DNA of 64,000 nucleotides from Tipula vernalis (lineage: Eukaryota > Arthropoda > Insecta > Diptera > Tipulidae), in assembly GCA_958295665.1 (NCBI GenBank), contig OY282558.1, positions 190,143,586 through 190,207,585 on the forward strand. Reading direction: 5' to 3'. The notes below the pieces were generated by a model, which had not been told where the DNA came from, did no database searches, and saw nothing but the letters and a program-made list of their open reading frames with translations. Both the position numbers and the translations under genes were made by a program. This document shows positions 1-10,433 of this stretch, piece after piece (positions within the stretch are counted from its first letter, which is position 1; each line of letters opens with the position of its first letter).

Positions 1-771
1 CTAAATCAGTTCACATCAACTTTACAAACAGACGAATCGAACATATTCCGATTACCATAAATCGGAAAATAATACCGCATGCGAACACAGCTAAGTATCT
101 CGGCATGACCCTGGATGCTAAACTACGATGGAAAGCACACGTCAAGAAGAAAAGTGAAGAATTAAGACTTAAATACAGAAAAATGTATTGGCTGATGGGA
201 AGGAACTCTTCTTTATCAACATACAACAAGCTTCTACTTTATAAGCAAATATTGAAACCGATTTGGACTTATGGTATTCAGCTTTGGGGTTGTACCAAAC
301 AGAGCAACGTAAATATCATCCAAAGATTTCAGAATATGGTATTAAGGAACATCGTTGATGCACCTTGGTATGTTAGGAACAGTGACCTTCATAGGGACCT
401 TAAAATGAACCTCATCTTAAATGAAATCCAGGAAAAAGCACGGAGACATGAAGAAAGGCTCCGCCAACATGTGAACATTGAGGCAACTCAGCTCCTAAGC
501 ATCACGAATTTAGTTCGCAGACTTAAAAGAACCAAACCTTTTGAGCTGGTGTGATTGTTAGTTTAAGCAGCATTATGCTGATCTAAAATCCACAACAAAG
601 ATGTGGTTTACATCAATTTACCAAACACTATGGAAAGCCAATGGGAAGAAGCCATAGATTAATTTAAGTTAGTAAATTAAGTCAGAAACAAGTTGCTAAT
701 TAGTCCAGGAGACTAGATTGTAATTACATAAAATAAATAAATAATTTATTTTAAATTAAAAAAAAAAAAAA
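1..771 (+). mobile_element. jockey-like non-LTR retrotransposon, 3' end
   Basis: This is the 3' end of a LINE; the rest lies left of the window. It holds the last part of ORF2, a roughly 200-bp 3' UTR with TAAA-type repeats and a poly(A) tract at 758-771. The next bases belong to the pol gene of a minus-strand Ty3/gypsy element, so the LINE inserted into that element, with the poly(A) marking the junction. The 5' junction and target duplication cannot be seen. Confidence 0.85.
3..554 (+). CDS. jockey-like ORF2, C-terminal part of reverse transcriptase (partial)
   Basis: ORF2 of jockey-clade LINEs encodes an endonuclease and reverse transcriptase used in target-primed reverse transcription in the nucleus. 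The frame is open from base 3 to a TGA at 552-554, so the N-terminus is outside the window. The visible part is the RT thumb and C-terminal region, shown by family motifs such as KYLGMTLDAKLRWKAH, KMYWLMGR, KPIWTYGIQLWG and DAPWYVRNSDLHRDL. The catalytic FADD box would lie upstream. No stop codon or frameshift breaks the visible part. A second jockey-like element at 41935-46325 has related but clearly different sequence, so they are different families. The clade call is strong; activity cannot be judged. Confidence 0.85.
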   Translation, partial: KSVHINFTNRRIEHIPITINRKIIPHANTAKYLGMTLDAKLRWKAHVKKKSEELRLKYRKMYWLMGRNSSLSTYNKLLLYKQILKPIWTYGIQLWGCTKQSNVNIIQRFQNMVLRNIVDAPWYVRNSDLHRDLKMNLILNEIQEKARRHEERLRQHVNIEATQLLSITNLVRRLKRTKPFELV

Positions 772-1690
772 TGAGCAGCGGTCAATTCATCGCCTTCCAA
801 ATGGAAAACGTCATTATAATCTCTAATTATTTGGTTAATTGATTTACGTTCTTCTTCGTTTAGATGCGATAAAGCGACAGATGATTCAAGGATTTGTAAA
901 CGATTTGTGGTTGTATTCGACCAAGATTTTAAAGAGAATATATCATAATGTGAAAGGTTATCGAATATTAAGTCGTTGCATGAAATTTCAACAGATTCCT
1001 CGTTAGTATTTATCAAGTTAAGTAAAATTGCTTGGTTATGAGGTTCAACAATTGTATTTCCCACAAACACGCCTGGTGCTATCTCTTTGGAAAGACACAG
1101 GTATTCTGCATTGTTTTCAATATTGTTGCACATAACATTAGTAATTCGTTCACTTCTTGGAGGAATAATTATTTTGTTTGAAGTCGTTATTAAATCTAGT
1201 AAAATTGATGATGATTCCCATGGTATTTCCAAAGAAAGGTTTTCAAAATCAATTTTACATTGCCAGTAAGTTAAGAAATCTTTACCCAAAATTCCACTGC
1301 ACGGGATTGGGAAATCGTCAGTTACGATTTGAAATTTATGCGGAATGCTGAATGTTTCAGTGAAAATGATTTCCGATGGTAATAATCCTAAGGATTCATC
1401 AATTCCACTTGTGACTCCTCTTATCTGACATTTCAGAGTTGGATAATATATAGACGTCTCAATAACACACGATTGTTTAATTACACTTACATCGGCTCCA
1501 GTATCGAGTAAAAAATTATAAAGTTTGGATTTTCCGATGTCGAGGCTTAAACTAACGTAAATATTGTCTTCTATAAAATGGTTTGATAAGTAAATATTTG
1601 ACGAGTTATTTAACGTAAAGAAATTTGTAATTTTTGGACACTCAATTAATGTTTGGGTGGTACTCGAAAGGGAGTGCCCTTGTGACCCTC
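772..1690 (-). pseudogene. Ty3/gypsy A protease and start of pol, truncated
   Basis: The protease frame overlaps the end of gag and is shifted by -1 relative to it, the usual Gag-Pol arrangement. The retropepsin active site LLDTGADVSVI is visible, with the DTGA codons at 1495-1506, and the flap/dimer-side motif GILGKDFL follows about 85 residues later. The pol linker then shows IPPRSE and YNDVFHLEGDEL, which in mdg1/412-like elements lies just before the reverse transcriptase. The frame then runs into poly(F) encoded by the LINE poly(A) read in antisense, so the reverse transcriptase and integrase are absent here. The protease looks chemically complete; the gene is a truncated remnant. Confidence 0.75.
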
Positions 1691-2683
1691 GAGACCCTGA
1701 TAGTTTCCCTGAACTTCCGGTTTATTTTCATAGGTGGGATTTTTATTAATATTTGGGTTGCCTTGCACTGTGCGTGAATCAGAATTTTTCTTCTTGTAGC
1801 ATTGATTTATTTGATGACCTTTTTTTTTGCAATAAGCACATACAATTATTCGGATAGAAGGATGATTTGAAGATGATGGCAATTGTATGGGTGCGACTGT
1901 ACGAGAATGATGAGGATGTGTATATCTGGAAAAACACACTGATGCTACATGTCCATTCTTTTGACAAATCTGACATTTCTTTAATTGAGGTTTAACTTGA
2001 TTTGTAGAATGTGGCTGAATTAAAATTTTGGAATTAACATGAATTTCTTCCTCTAAAGCTTTGGAAATAGCTTTCTTTAAAGTTTTATAGTCACCCGCAT
2101 TTACAACCAAACCTATTGGTTCTCTAAGACCGTTACAAAAAGAACGAAGAGCTGTTTTCGCATTAAGTTGTTGAACTTCACCTACGAGTTTACCTTGGAT
2201 TTCTTCACAAGCTTCGTTAAGCTCGTATAGTAAAGCTTCAATTTTATTTGCAAATGATTGAACTGTTTCGTCTTTATTTTGAATAGCTTGAATTAAATCA
2301 AGCTGAATGCATTCGACTGCACGAGTATTTTTAAAATTATTATTTAAAGCACATTTTAGATCTTTCCAATCATCGAAATTACCAAACCTATAAATGGAAT
2401 AGGCTTGTCCATTTAATTTATGTGGAATAAATTTGAGGAAACTTTGTTTTAATGGTTTACTAGTTAAAGTTTCAAAGAACCTGTCACAACAATGAATGAA
2501 CTTATGCAAAGGAGTTTTAGATTCTCCACCAAATTCAGGTATTAATTTCACAGCAAGACCAAAATTGAATTCCATTTTAACTAAATTATTATTTTCCGAT
2601 TCAACCCACTTTTCTGATTCAATTTCAGGTAAAGAAGCAATTCGGTTTCTAAGTGGATATGAAGCTAACGGTTCGTCGGTCAT
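1646..2683 (-). CDS. Gag polyprotein of Ty3/gypsy A
   Basis: This 345-residue frame is the capsid/nucleocapsid precursor that packages element RNA in cytoplasmic particles. It has an ATG start and no internal stop. The first ~210 residues are a helical capsid-like region. Two CCHC zinc knuckles follow: CQICQKNGHVASVC at about residues 237-250 and CAYCKKKGHQINQC at about 282-295. It ends ...VPPKH, and the protease frame continues from the overlap in the -1 frame. The length is normal for Ty3/gypsy Gag. An intact Gag beside a truncated pol suggests the LINE insertion is what killed this copy. Confidence 0.8.
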   Translation of the reverse strand: MTDEPLASYPLRNRIASLPEIESEKWVESENNNLVKMEFNFGLAVKLIPEFGGESKTPLHKFIHCCDRFFETLTSKPLKQSFLKFIPHKLNGQAYSIYRFGNFDDWKDLKCALNNNFKNTRAVECIQLDLIQAIQNKDETVQSFANKIEALLYELNEACEEIQGKLVGEVQQLNAKTALRSFCNGLREPIGLVVNAGDYKTLKKAISKALEEEIHVNSKILIQPHSTNQVKPQLKKCQICQKNGHVASVCFSRYTHPHHSRTVAPIQLPSSSNHPSIRIIVCAYCKKKGHQINQCYKKKNSDSRTVQGNPNINKNPTYENKPEVQGNYQGLEGHKGTPFRVPPKH

Positions 2684-3941
2684 TTAGCCAAACAAGATTT
2701 AAATTACGGAAACCGTTCGAGTCGCGATTTATCTAACGATAAATTTACATAACATAATCAAACTAAAGCTGTAGAGCAACCATTTCAACCTTGGCAATGT
2801 ACTATGAATATTTTAAATTAAGATTATTTTAGCTCAAATTGAGTTAAATTTGAGATTATATTGGTAAAGGAATTAATTTAAACAACAAAAAAAAAGATTG
2901 ATTTTTATAAGATAAATTGAAAAATTTTTTTTTTTGTTTAAATTAACTCATTGATTTAAGTTTGCTAATTTATTTAAAGTAATATTGTAGTTGAGCTGAG
3001 TTGAAATGTCGCCATTTAGATGCTTGCAAGTTTTGGATATTTAGTTTTTGAATATTCTCTGAATTTAAAATTTTTGTTTAATAAAATATTGTTGGTATAC
3101 TTAACGATATAACAGCTGTTCCAGTTTACTTCTATGTAATTCCAATTTTTGAAGTTGTAAATTGTGTATTGCTGAATAACTGATATCCATGTGTGAAATA
3201 ATGTTCAATTGTTATTGTAATTCCGTTTAAATTTCACGGGAATTTATTTTCCACTACATCACATTTTTTTTTTTTCAATTGACTAGATTTTTTTTCACCA
3301 TTAATTTTTAGTTTTATTGTGTTTAAATTCACTTAATATTTTAGATTTAGATTTTTTTTTTTTTTTTTTTTTTTTTTATGAATTTTTGGAACTGAGTTAT
3401 TATCACTTCAATTTTTAGTTTTATGTTGTTAATTCACTCACATTTTGACTATTATTATATTTTCGTTGCAAATTGTTTTTTTTTTTTTTTCACATAGTTT
3501 AGAAGTTTATTTTATGTATATTTTTTTTTTTCGGTGTTTAATATCACGGCACAATCACATTAACTGATCACAAAAAATTTTCATCGATCGAACGATTTGT
3601 AAAACGGAACTTGGTGTTTGTAAAAAAAAAATTGTTTTTTTTTTTTTATTTTTTTTATTTTTTTGCGTTTATACTTTGGTGATACATACGTGCAATATTT
3701 TTACAATACATCATAAATTTTATTAATGAACAATTTTGCATTTAACGGACAACTAATTATCAAATAACGTTGGCCCATTACTAATTCATGGAATATATGA
3801 AATGTTTCTAGAAATTCCACTTTTATTACATATTAAATTAAATTTCTAGTTATTATAATTTTACGGTTTTTTTTTTTAAATCATGGAAAATGGATACTTC
3901 CTATTGACATTACAATGCATGGTTTGTTTTTTCTTGTAGTC
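2684..3941 (-). other. untranslated leader of Ty3/gypsy A
   Basis: About 1.25 kb separate the PBS from the gag start. The stretch is AT-rich with several long poly(T) runs on the plus strand (near 2930, 3270, 3350-3377, 3478-3490 and 3635-3660). I see no coding potential. Long leaders are common in this group. Confidence 0.5.
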
Positions 3942-3959
3942 ATCCTACCGGCTGCGCCA
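3942..3959 (-). promoter_or_regulatory. primer-binding site of Ty3/gypsy A
   Basis: On the minus strand, 5 nt after the LTR end, the sequence begins TGGCGCAGCCGGTAGGAT. The TGGCGC start is complementary to a tRNA 3' terminal CCA and position next to the LTR fits a minus-strand primer site. I cannot assign the tRNA with certainty. Confidence 0.6.
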
Positions 3960-3964
3960 AAATT

Positions 3965-4380
3965 TGTGTTGTGTATTCACCCAGGGTATCGAATGTTAGG
4001 AATCCATTTCGTATCACTCCATAATTTAAATTAAACTCACAATCATTTTAATTTATACTCATTAGTTTATTTTAACAAATTGTAATTTATTATTATCAAA
4101 TATTTACTTATTATTAAGTTTATGTTTTACAGTCCTAAATATAAATTGGTTTTTATTACTCGAGTCGTTTACAATTAGACTCTTGACACTACTGATATTT
4201 GTACTGTTCGTTCATCATTTTTTTTCTCACATACTGAGAGCTTAACTGATGACTGATAGCTTACAACTCACTAATTTTTAATATTATTTAAGCTTTTATA
4301 GTCTGCGTTTTGAAGATTTAAGCGCCAAAATGTCAAAGGTGGCGATTCCGAATACTACACGTTATAGGGTACATAACACA
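3965..4380 (-). repeat. LTR of Ty3/gypsy A (about 416 bp)
   Basis: On the minus strand the repeat starts TGTGTTATGTACCC and ends GGGTGAATACACAACACA, giving the expected TG...CA ends with an imperfect terminal inverted repeat. TCAGT-type initiator words occur inside. Only one LTR is in the window, so the borders rest on the terminal pattern and the adjacent PBS. Confidence 0.6.
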
Positions 4381-4979
4381 TTTAATACAACGATAGGCAA
4401 CCACGCTTCTTCAGATTTTAAGTTGCCGTCATAGTCATTGTCAAACTTTGATGGTAATTTCCAAGAGTGGTAAACATTTTTCAATCTTTTTACATCTAAT
4501 TATCATACCTACACTCTCTCTTTTCGGGGTTTGCCATCTATTGGAGGGGGGTACCAATGTGCTAGCTCCGTAGCCTTCCAGAAGGGTGCGCATCACGTGA
4601 GCTGTTCTGGTCATGTGTTAGGCAACTGCGTGATGCGTACAATTTTGTAAGGGGTAACCTGGTCACAATTCGCAAGTGTACGTGCTGCCTCCTCGTGGCA
4701 ACCACTAGTAACTGAGATCACTTGGCACATTTTTGGTCATTTGGCACATGCTAAAGTAGGGCGCTAAAGGAGAAACGCTTGACAAAAAACCCTAACCTAA
4801 GGTGGAACAGCATATGCCAATGGATGAATGGCTGATAGGTTAATCAGTCCGGTCAAGTATGTGGATTTTGGATACCAGGCAATCACCAGTTTTATTTAGC
4901 CTTATTGTAGTAAGGCTGGGTGACCTACAGGCGACTTTCCATTGCCAGCAACTCTTATGAGTAAAATCGAACGGGAGAC
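4381..4979. other. no clear gene; locally GC-richer, probably degraded transposon DNA
   Basis: No frame of length is recognisable. From about 4520 the base composition becomes less AT-rich than the flanks, as in LINE-derived DNA, and it leads into the RNase H-like remnant at 4980. This is inference. Confidence 0.3.
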
Positions 4980-5212
4980 GGGGCTGGCGTAGAAATAAAC
5001 GGGAGTGAAACAGCCCTCTCGTAGTCCTTGTGTTCCAATGCTACCGTCTTTCTAGCAGAACTACATGCTGCAGTAAACATCTAGGAGGGAGAGTAAGCCC
5101 AGAAAGTATGTATCACGTACCAGCTGGCAGTATTGTCAGGTTCTTTGCGAAACGGTGTAACAAAAAGAAGCCTATTGCTGATGTTAAGGACCGAGGCGAT
5201 ACAATCACCTAA
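4980..5212 (+). pseudogene. possible LINE RNase H remnant
   Basis: The frame starting at 4980 reads GAGVEINGSETALS, then a stop, then ATVFLAELHAA before another stop at 5082-5084. This is like the start of the RNase H domain of I/R1/LOA-type LINEs, where GxGV...TVFQAELxAI carries part of the active site. A second open stretch runs to 5212. The match is short and broken by stops, so the call is tentative. Confidence 0.35.
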
Positions 5213-6043
5213 AATTAAATACAATACAAATTACATTATAAATGTTACTTACCTGTAAATGTACAATCAGATTTAAGTTGAATTTGAATTTCCAATTGAA
5301 TTGACTGCTGTACATGATTTTTTACCTAATTAGATTACTCTATTAAATGAATTACAGATTAATATTATTATTATATTACCTTACCATTTTGTTATTTGTT
5401 TATTATTGTGTTGACAGTTGAGCGTATAATGCAAAGATTCTCAAACTTTAGTACTTACCATTTTTGTAATAGAAGTCATAGATTAGGAAGCGCTGATTTT
5501 TTAAACAACTTAATTATAAAAACATTTTGTAATAGATACTAGTACCTGTACAAATTGGTTTGTACTTATTTAACAATAGTTCGAAGGACCACACTTTACA
5601 AATTGGTATGTACTTAGTGAGAATATGGTTTATTTCACTGAATAAAATACACTAGAACTCGATTTTTAATCTTACAATTTATTTATTAGCACACTTATTT
5701 GCTTTATAGTTATTACAATTGTGATTTTTGGTTAGGTTAATGTTTTGTTGTTTCCAATGCTCGAGATGAAAAGGTTATGACAGAAATATAAAATACTTTA
5801 CATAAAGGGGGAGAATAATTGATTATATGCTTGAACAAGACACTGAACCTATTTAAATGCTAAAATCACTCGTCACTCTGACAATCTGACAGTACATGTC
5901 AAAATGAAGTGATGTCATCTTGTAAACAAATGGGAAAATCCCATTTGTAAGTGAAAAGATACCTTAGAATTATTGAGAACGACGGTTAAACGCCGCATAA
6001 ATGTAATATAGTCAAAAGTCATGTTAGTTCCTCACCTAATACA
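5213..6043. other. non-coding stretch with short repeats
   Basis: AT-rich, no gene seen. It contains a 67-bp copy of a repeat at 5461-5528 (second copy at 9173-9239) and two close copies of an ACAAATTGGT(T/A)TGTACTTA word near 5550-5615. It may include the LTR/leader of the following BEL/Pao element, but no LTR border can be fixed. Confidence 0.3.
5461..5528 (+). repeat. 67-bp dispersed repeat, copy 1
   Basis: The sequence around AGGAAGCGCT, with flanking ATTTTTTAAA and TATAAAAACATTT words, is repeated at 9173-9239 with roughly 85% identity in the same orientation. The two copies bracket the BEL/Pao coding block. Confidence 0.6.
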
Positions 6044-6232
6044 TGTCCTGAAGATTTTCATCGGTTATTTGAGTGCAGTAAATTGAAACAATTGTCAGTA
6101 GACCAACGAAAGATTTTTATGAAAAAATCTAATAGGTGTTTTAATTGCTTTAACGAAAATCATAACGTCTATCAGTGTCAGTTAAAGCTCAGATGCAGAT
6201 TATTTTGCAGGAATCATCATACATGAGGATGC
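6044..6232 (+). pseudogene. BEL/Pao Gag zinc-knuckle fragment
   Basis: The frame reads SNRCFNCFNENHNVYQC followed by LRCRLFCRNHHT and a stop. This is the paired CCHC/CxxC cluster at the end of BEL/Pao Gag, which binds the element RNA. In the first knuckle the spacing C-x2-C-x4-H-x4-C is kept. In the second the expected Lys/Cys pattern is partly lost. The preceding capsid region is not recognisable. Confidence 0.6.
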
Positions 6233-6559
6233 TCTGGATAGTAAGTGTCAGAACAGTTCTTTTTTGCCAGTTTCTTAATTGGATGATGCGAATGTTACAT
6301 CAGCATACACAAATTGTTAGAACATATCGGGAATGGGAGCAGAGGTGTTACCTACGGCCTTATTGAACGTTGTAGATGGACACAATATCAATCAAAAATG
6401 CTGTATATTGCTGGACTCTGATGCTGAATTGACGAAATGCGAAAATTTTAGTATCTGAAATTGAGATGCCAAATCAGGCTATACAAGGGTAATCGGTTCT
6501 CTAACCGTCAATCTTAGAATTAACCAAATACCGTGTCTATAAATTGAGGCATTAATATT

Positions 6560-7046
6560 GCCGAAGCTGACGAGCAAACAACCACCAACTATACATTTGC
6601 ACCGTTAGATATGTCTCTCTTTGACAGCAGAAATTGATATACTGATTGGATCAGATTATTTCTTCGAGTTGTTGGAGAATGAAAAAATATTAGGAGATCA
6701 GATAAGACCAATCATGCAGAAAACCACTACCATCAGTCCAGTGGAAGATAATTTAAATAAATTATTACAACGATTTTGGGACATTGAAGACATTAAAACG
6801 AAAACCAAAACCATCTTTTTTGAGGAGGAACAGTTTTGTGCGTCTTACGCCAAAGATACCAAGCAGGAGGATCAAACAGGTCACTTAATAGTACGACTGC
6901 CATTCAAAAACTCATCTACGATTTTAGGAGGCTCTCTTATTGTGGCAATACAAAGAATGTGTTCGATGGAAAGAAAATTCTCGAAGAATGAGGAATTTGC
7001 CTGTATGTACAACACTGGGGCATATGAAAGAAATTACCTCGGCTGA
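6560..7046 (+). pseudogene. BEL/Pao protease and linker fragment
   Basis: An open stretch from 6621 begins EIDILIGSDYFFELL, the conserved C-terminal part of the Pao-type peptidase domain, which cuts the element polyprotein. The catalytic Asp region upstream is broken: LDSDAELT near 6412 may be its remnant. After about residue 40 comes the linker toward the reverse transcriptase, including FWDIEDI and EEEQFC, typical of these elements. The frame stops at 7046. Confidence 0.6.
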
Positions 7047-7088
7047 GCAAGCGTTTCATGATTATTACCTTCCACTACCAAACTAATA

Positions 7089-7770
7089 GTGGTGTTTGAG
7101 AGTTCCGCTAAAACAACAAAGGGAACGTCCTTAAACGATTACTTAGCGGTAGGACCTACGTTGCAGCCTAATCTGTATGATATTTTGTCTCGTTTTAGAG
7201 AATTTAAAATAGTATTTACGTCTGATGTGGAAAAGATGTTTCGTCAGGTACTTGTAGCAAAGGAAGACACAAGGTAATAAAGGATCATATGACGAGATAG
7301 TCCGAACCTACCTTTTAAACATTTCGAGTTACATACGGTGACCTACGGCACATCTAGTGCTCCATTTCTTGCAATGAGAGCTCTTATGGAAGCAGCGTTG
7401 CGGTACAAGGACCAATATCCAAAAGTAGTCGAACATATCATGAAGGATATCTATGTATGTAAATGACCTGATGCCATTAATAACTTTAATTTTAGAAAAT
7501 GCCGGTTTCCACTTAAGAAAGTGGGTATCAAATGTTGACCAGGTTCTGATGGACAAAGCAGAAGATCGACAAGACCAAAATCTGATCGAAATAGATTAAA
7601 CATCGTCCGTTAAAGTATTAGGGCTTGATTTCTTTAACTTTTGTGTAAGATTATTTCCACAACCAAATCTTACTAAGAGAGGAATATTGTCGGAAGCTAG
7701 CCAGTTGTTCGATCCATTTGGTTTATTGGCACCAGTCATAATTAAAATAAAGGTATTTTTCTAGAGTTTA
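7089..7770 (+). pseudogene. BEL/Pao reverse transcriptase, broken
   Basis: The first open part (7089-7277) reads VFESSAKTTKGTSLNDYL, LQPNLYDILSRFR and TSDVEKMFRQV, the palm segment with the first catalytic Asp. Further on, YGTSSAPFLAMRAL occurs in another frame, and KDIYV at about 7445-7457 is the start of the YxDD box. A frame disruption falls directly in that box, so the polymerase could not be made. A later stretch near 7673-7745 has the thumb motif LTKRGILSEASQLFDPFG, a hallmark of this superfamily. Confidence 0.7.
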
Positions 7771-7889
7771 TGGATGAAAATTTAAATTGGGATGACCAAT
7801 TGCTGGCTAAACTGTCAGAAGAGCGGAATACAATAAGAAATAATTTGTTACATGTCTAGAATATAAAAATTCAACTCTATATACAAACA

Positions 7890-8360
7890 AATAGTAGTGA
7901 CACCCTTGAACTTTATGGATTCTCCGATGCAAGTAAAGAAGCTTATTCGGCAGTTGTTTATGGTCGCAAAACACAAAATCTTCGGGGGACAATACTACCG
8001 TATTATTATGATCTAAGACAAGAGTGTCTTCAGCTCTGTGGCGCTGTATTATTAAAAAACCTGATGACAGCTAGGGGTGCTATGAGAACTAAAATAAAGA
8101 AAATCTATGCCTGGACTGACTCCACCATCGTGTTAGATTGGTTATCTGCACATCCAAAATATTGGAACACGTTTATCGACAACCGAACTTCCGAAATCCT
8201 AACGGACATGAGCCGAGATCAATGGGATCATGCAGATTGTGCCTCGAGGGGGATGGAAGCAAAATGGTTACGCTATTTTAAGTGCTACGGTCCAGAGTGG
8301 CTAAAATTTCCGAAGACTAACCTCAACAATATAAAAATACTAATGCTACGACTGAAATGA
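7890..8360 (+). pseudogene. BEL/Pao RNase H fragment
   Basis: The best piece (8064-8360) reads KIYAWTDSTIVLDWLSAHP, the third part of the BEL/Pao RNase H domain with a conserved Asp, followed by VNNRTSEI-like and CASRG segments (here FIDNRTSEI and DCASRG). Upstream, a broken FSDASKEAY-like stretch near 7920 supplies the first part. RNase H removes RNA from the RNA-DNA hybrid. Frames are interrupted, so this is non-functional. Confidence 0.65.
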
Positions 8361-8559
8361 GGAATACTCCTTAAAGGAAGGTTTAATTGTTACAAGCTGA
8401 AATCCAAGAACCTGGTTTTTGGAAAAATGTATCCTAAGGTTTTCCAATTTTGCTAAAATGATAGGAGGACGATTAGGAGAACGAGTAGGAGGATGATTAT
8501 CGAATGCGTCAATAAATTATGAAGTGAAACATCCTATAATATTACCAGCCAAGGATCAC

Positions 8560-9186
8560 CTTACCGAAGTCATCATCAAAGAAAACCACATTCGACATCT
8601 CTATTCGGGACAAACTTTAATGGTGGCCACACTCAGGCACAAATATTGGATACTGGGTTGCAGAAATTTGGTAAAATGATGTGGTTGTATTCAATATACC
8701 AAATATAAAGCCAAACCGATAGCAGGCAGGTTCTGAGTCTCGGGTCAATCTAATACGACCATTTCTCAAAGTAGGAGTTGACTATGCAGGACCATTTTTA
8801 ACTCACCTAACCAGAGGACGAGGACAAGAAACATACAAATCTTAGGTTTGTCTATTTGTATGTCTCAGTAAGAAGGCGGTTCATCTAGAGCTATAGTCAG
8901 TGATTTGATGACCGATGCTTACATTTCCGCCCTTAGAAAATTGGTAGCGCGCAGAGGTATCTGTAAAGAAATATACAGCGATAAAGGATCGAATTTTGTT
9001 GGAGCGAAAAACCAAATAAAACAATTTTACCAATTAATAATAAAACTACTTATTCCTGATTTCTTTACTAGAGACCGCATAAGTTTTCATTTCATACCTC
9101 CAAGGTCACCACATTCTGGCGGTCTGTGGGAAGCCGTGATTAAATCCACCAAATTTCACTTGAAAAGGTCAATTTTTGTAATTTAA
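8560..9186 (+). pseudogene. BEL/Pao integrase fragment, truncated
   Basis: The zinc-binding part is suggested by HIRHLYSG and RHKYWILG near 8590-8660 in broken frames. The open piece 8905-9186 carries the catalytic core: RGICKEIYSDKGSNFVGA with the second Asp, and FIPPRSPHSGGLWEAVIKS, where the Glu of WEA is the third catalytic residue. Homology ends at TKFHLKR and the 67-bp repeat follows directly. Integrase would insert the cDNA; this copy is truncated and cannot. Confidence 0.7.
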
Positions 9187-9239
9187 GTCGTAGAATAGGA
9201 AGCGCTCATTTTTTAAATAAGTTAAATATAAAAACATTT
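9173..9239 (+). repeat. 67-bp dispersed repeat, copy 2
   Basis: Second copy of the repeat at 5461-5528, same orientation, containing AGGAAGCGCT. It begins exactly where integrase homology stops, so it lies at a deletion, insertion or recombination junction. Confidence 0.6.
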
Positions 9240-9699
9240 ACATACCCCTAGAGTTACTGGATTTCCTCTTGAAGAGAGCGAGTGTCTTAGCTGAAGTAAA
9301 AGCGTGCGTTAATAAACAATCAATCCCAGAAAAAAGACTACCTTCCAAATCTCATTCTTCTACCATAGCATTTCATATACCAACGACCCCTTCTTGTCCA
9401 CTTTGCTAGTTTATCAATGTAAATCCAAAAGAAAATACCGAATTTGCAACAGAAGAAGCTACGCGTTAGTCCAACATAAACGGGACCACGGCACATGCGT
9501 TTTGTCGTGATAATTAGAGTAGTAACCAGAATAATTCACTTGTCAGAATTGAAAACGTCATTTTATAAACAGTGCTTTTCCCCATCCAAAATGGGTTAAC
9601 CATCAATAAATCAAAGGCAGGAAATTCACGAGGATTGCCAATATAAAAATACGTTCACGATTGGACAACAAATACGTGATTGATGTAGCTCCTTTGATT
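9240..9699. other. no recognisable gene
   Basis: Probably transposon-derived because composition matches the flanking degraded elements, but no motif can be named with confidence. Confidence 0.25.
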
Positions 9700-10074
9700 G
9701 ACTCTAACATTACTTGAAATCTGCCACCTACTAATTTAGAAATGAATCTGTATTTCCAGATAATTTTCAATTAGCGGATCCTATATATAACGGGTAAATA
9801 TAAGATCAATCGAGATGTTGTTGGGGTGCGACCATTTTCAAAACACCGTAATAGAGCGCAAGATAACTAACACGTTGAATAATTTAGTGGCGTTGAATAC
9901 CAAGTCTGGCTAGATTCCTGAAGGGGCGTGTAATCTATACAAGGAGTAGATATAGCTAAACGAGTTTTTTTTCACAAGAGACGAGGAATTATATATAGCC
10001 CGGCTATTAGGAAGGTTTTTGGGAAATCGAGGAAGTTGTAACTAGTCAACCAATACACGGTCACCGCAGATAAC

Positions 10075-10430
10075 CAGGGAAGAGTTGTTACGGACTAAGA
10101 ATTTTATCTCTGGAACTTGAAATTATTCGGCAGACAGTTTTTTCGTAGCCTTTACAATAAATTTATAGAACAATATTTGAATTTAAGTCATACGGAGTTG
10201 AATCTCGGTTTCATCATGGGAGAAAGTGGCCTTCGTACTAATCCTGCCAAGGTTGAGGCTATTTGTGGTTTTCCGAGTCCCGCTCCGTCAAAAAAACTCG
10301 TAGAATTCTAGGAATGGCGGGTTGGTGTAGGAGGTTTATCCCCAATTTCGTCTAAATGTCAGCATCTATCACTAATCTGATGAAAAAAGGGCAAAAATTC
10401 GTATGGAACTGCGACGCATAATCTGCGTTT
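10075..10430 (+). pseudogene. Ty3/gypsy B reverse transcriptase end and connection
   Basis: The open piece 10117-10311 contains ELNLGFIMGESGLRTNP followed by KVEAICGFPSP, the RT thumb region (FLGxxVxxxGIxxxPxKVxAI in the family). The next line reads GMAGWCRRFIPNF, the connection segment leading into RNase H, in another frame. The polymerase palm and its YxDD box are not recognisable upstream, so the RT is dead. Confidence 0.6.
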
Positions 10431-10433
10431 GAA

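Larger units (their letters stand above)
772..4380 (-). mobile_element. Ty3/gypsy LTR retrotransposon A, 5' portion (LTR, leader, gag, protease)
   Basis: A minus-strand LTR retrotransposon reads from an LTR at the right edge through a long leader, gag and protease into the start of pol. It is cut at 771/772 by the jockey-like LINE. Order, zinc knuckles, retropepsin motif and PBS next to the LTR agree with Ty3/gypsy. The rest of pol and the other LTR must lie left of the window if they survive. Confidence 0.8.
6044..9190 (+). mobile_element. degraded BEL/Pao LTR retrotransposon
   Basis: Fragments of Gag zinc knuckles, aspartic protease, reverse transcriptase, RNase H and integrase occur in the correct BEL/Pao order on the plus strand, with many frameshifts and stops. 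The end is abrupt: the integrase match stops at about 9170, where the 67-bp repeat begins. No LTRs were identified, so the element borders are only those of the recognisable coding remains. Confidence 0.75.
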
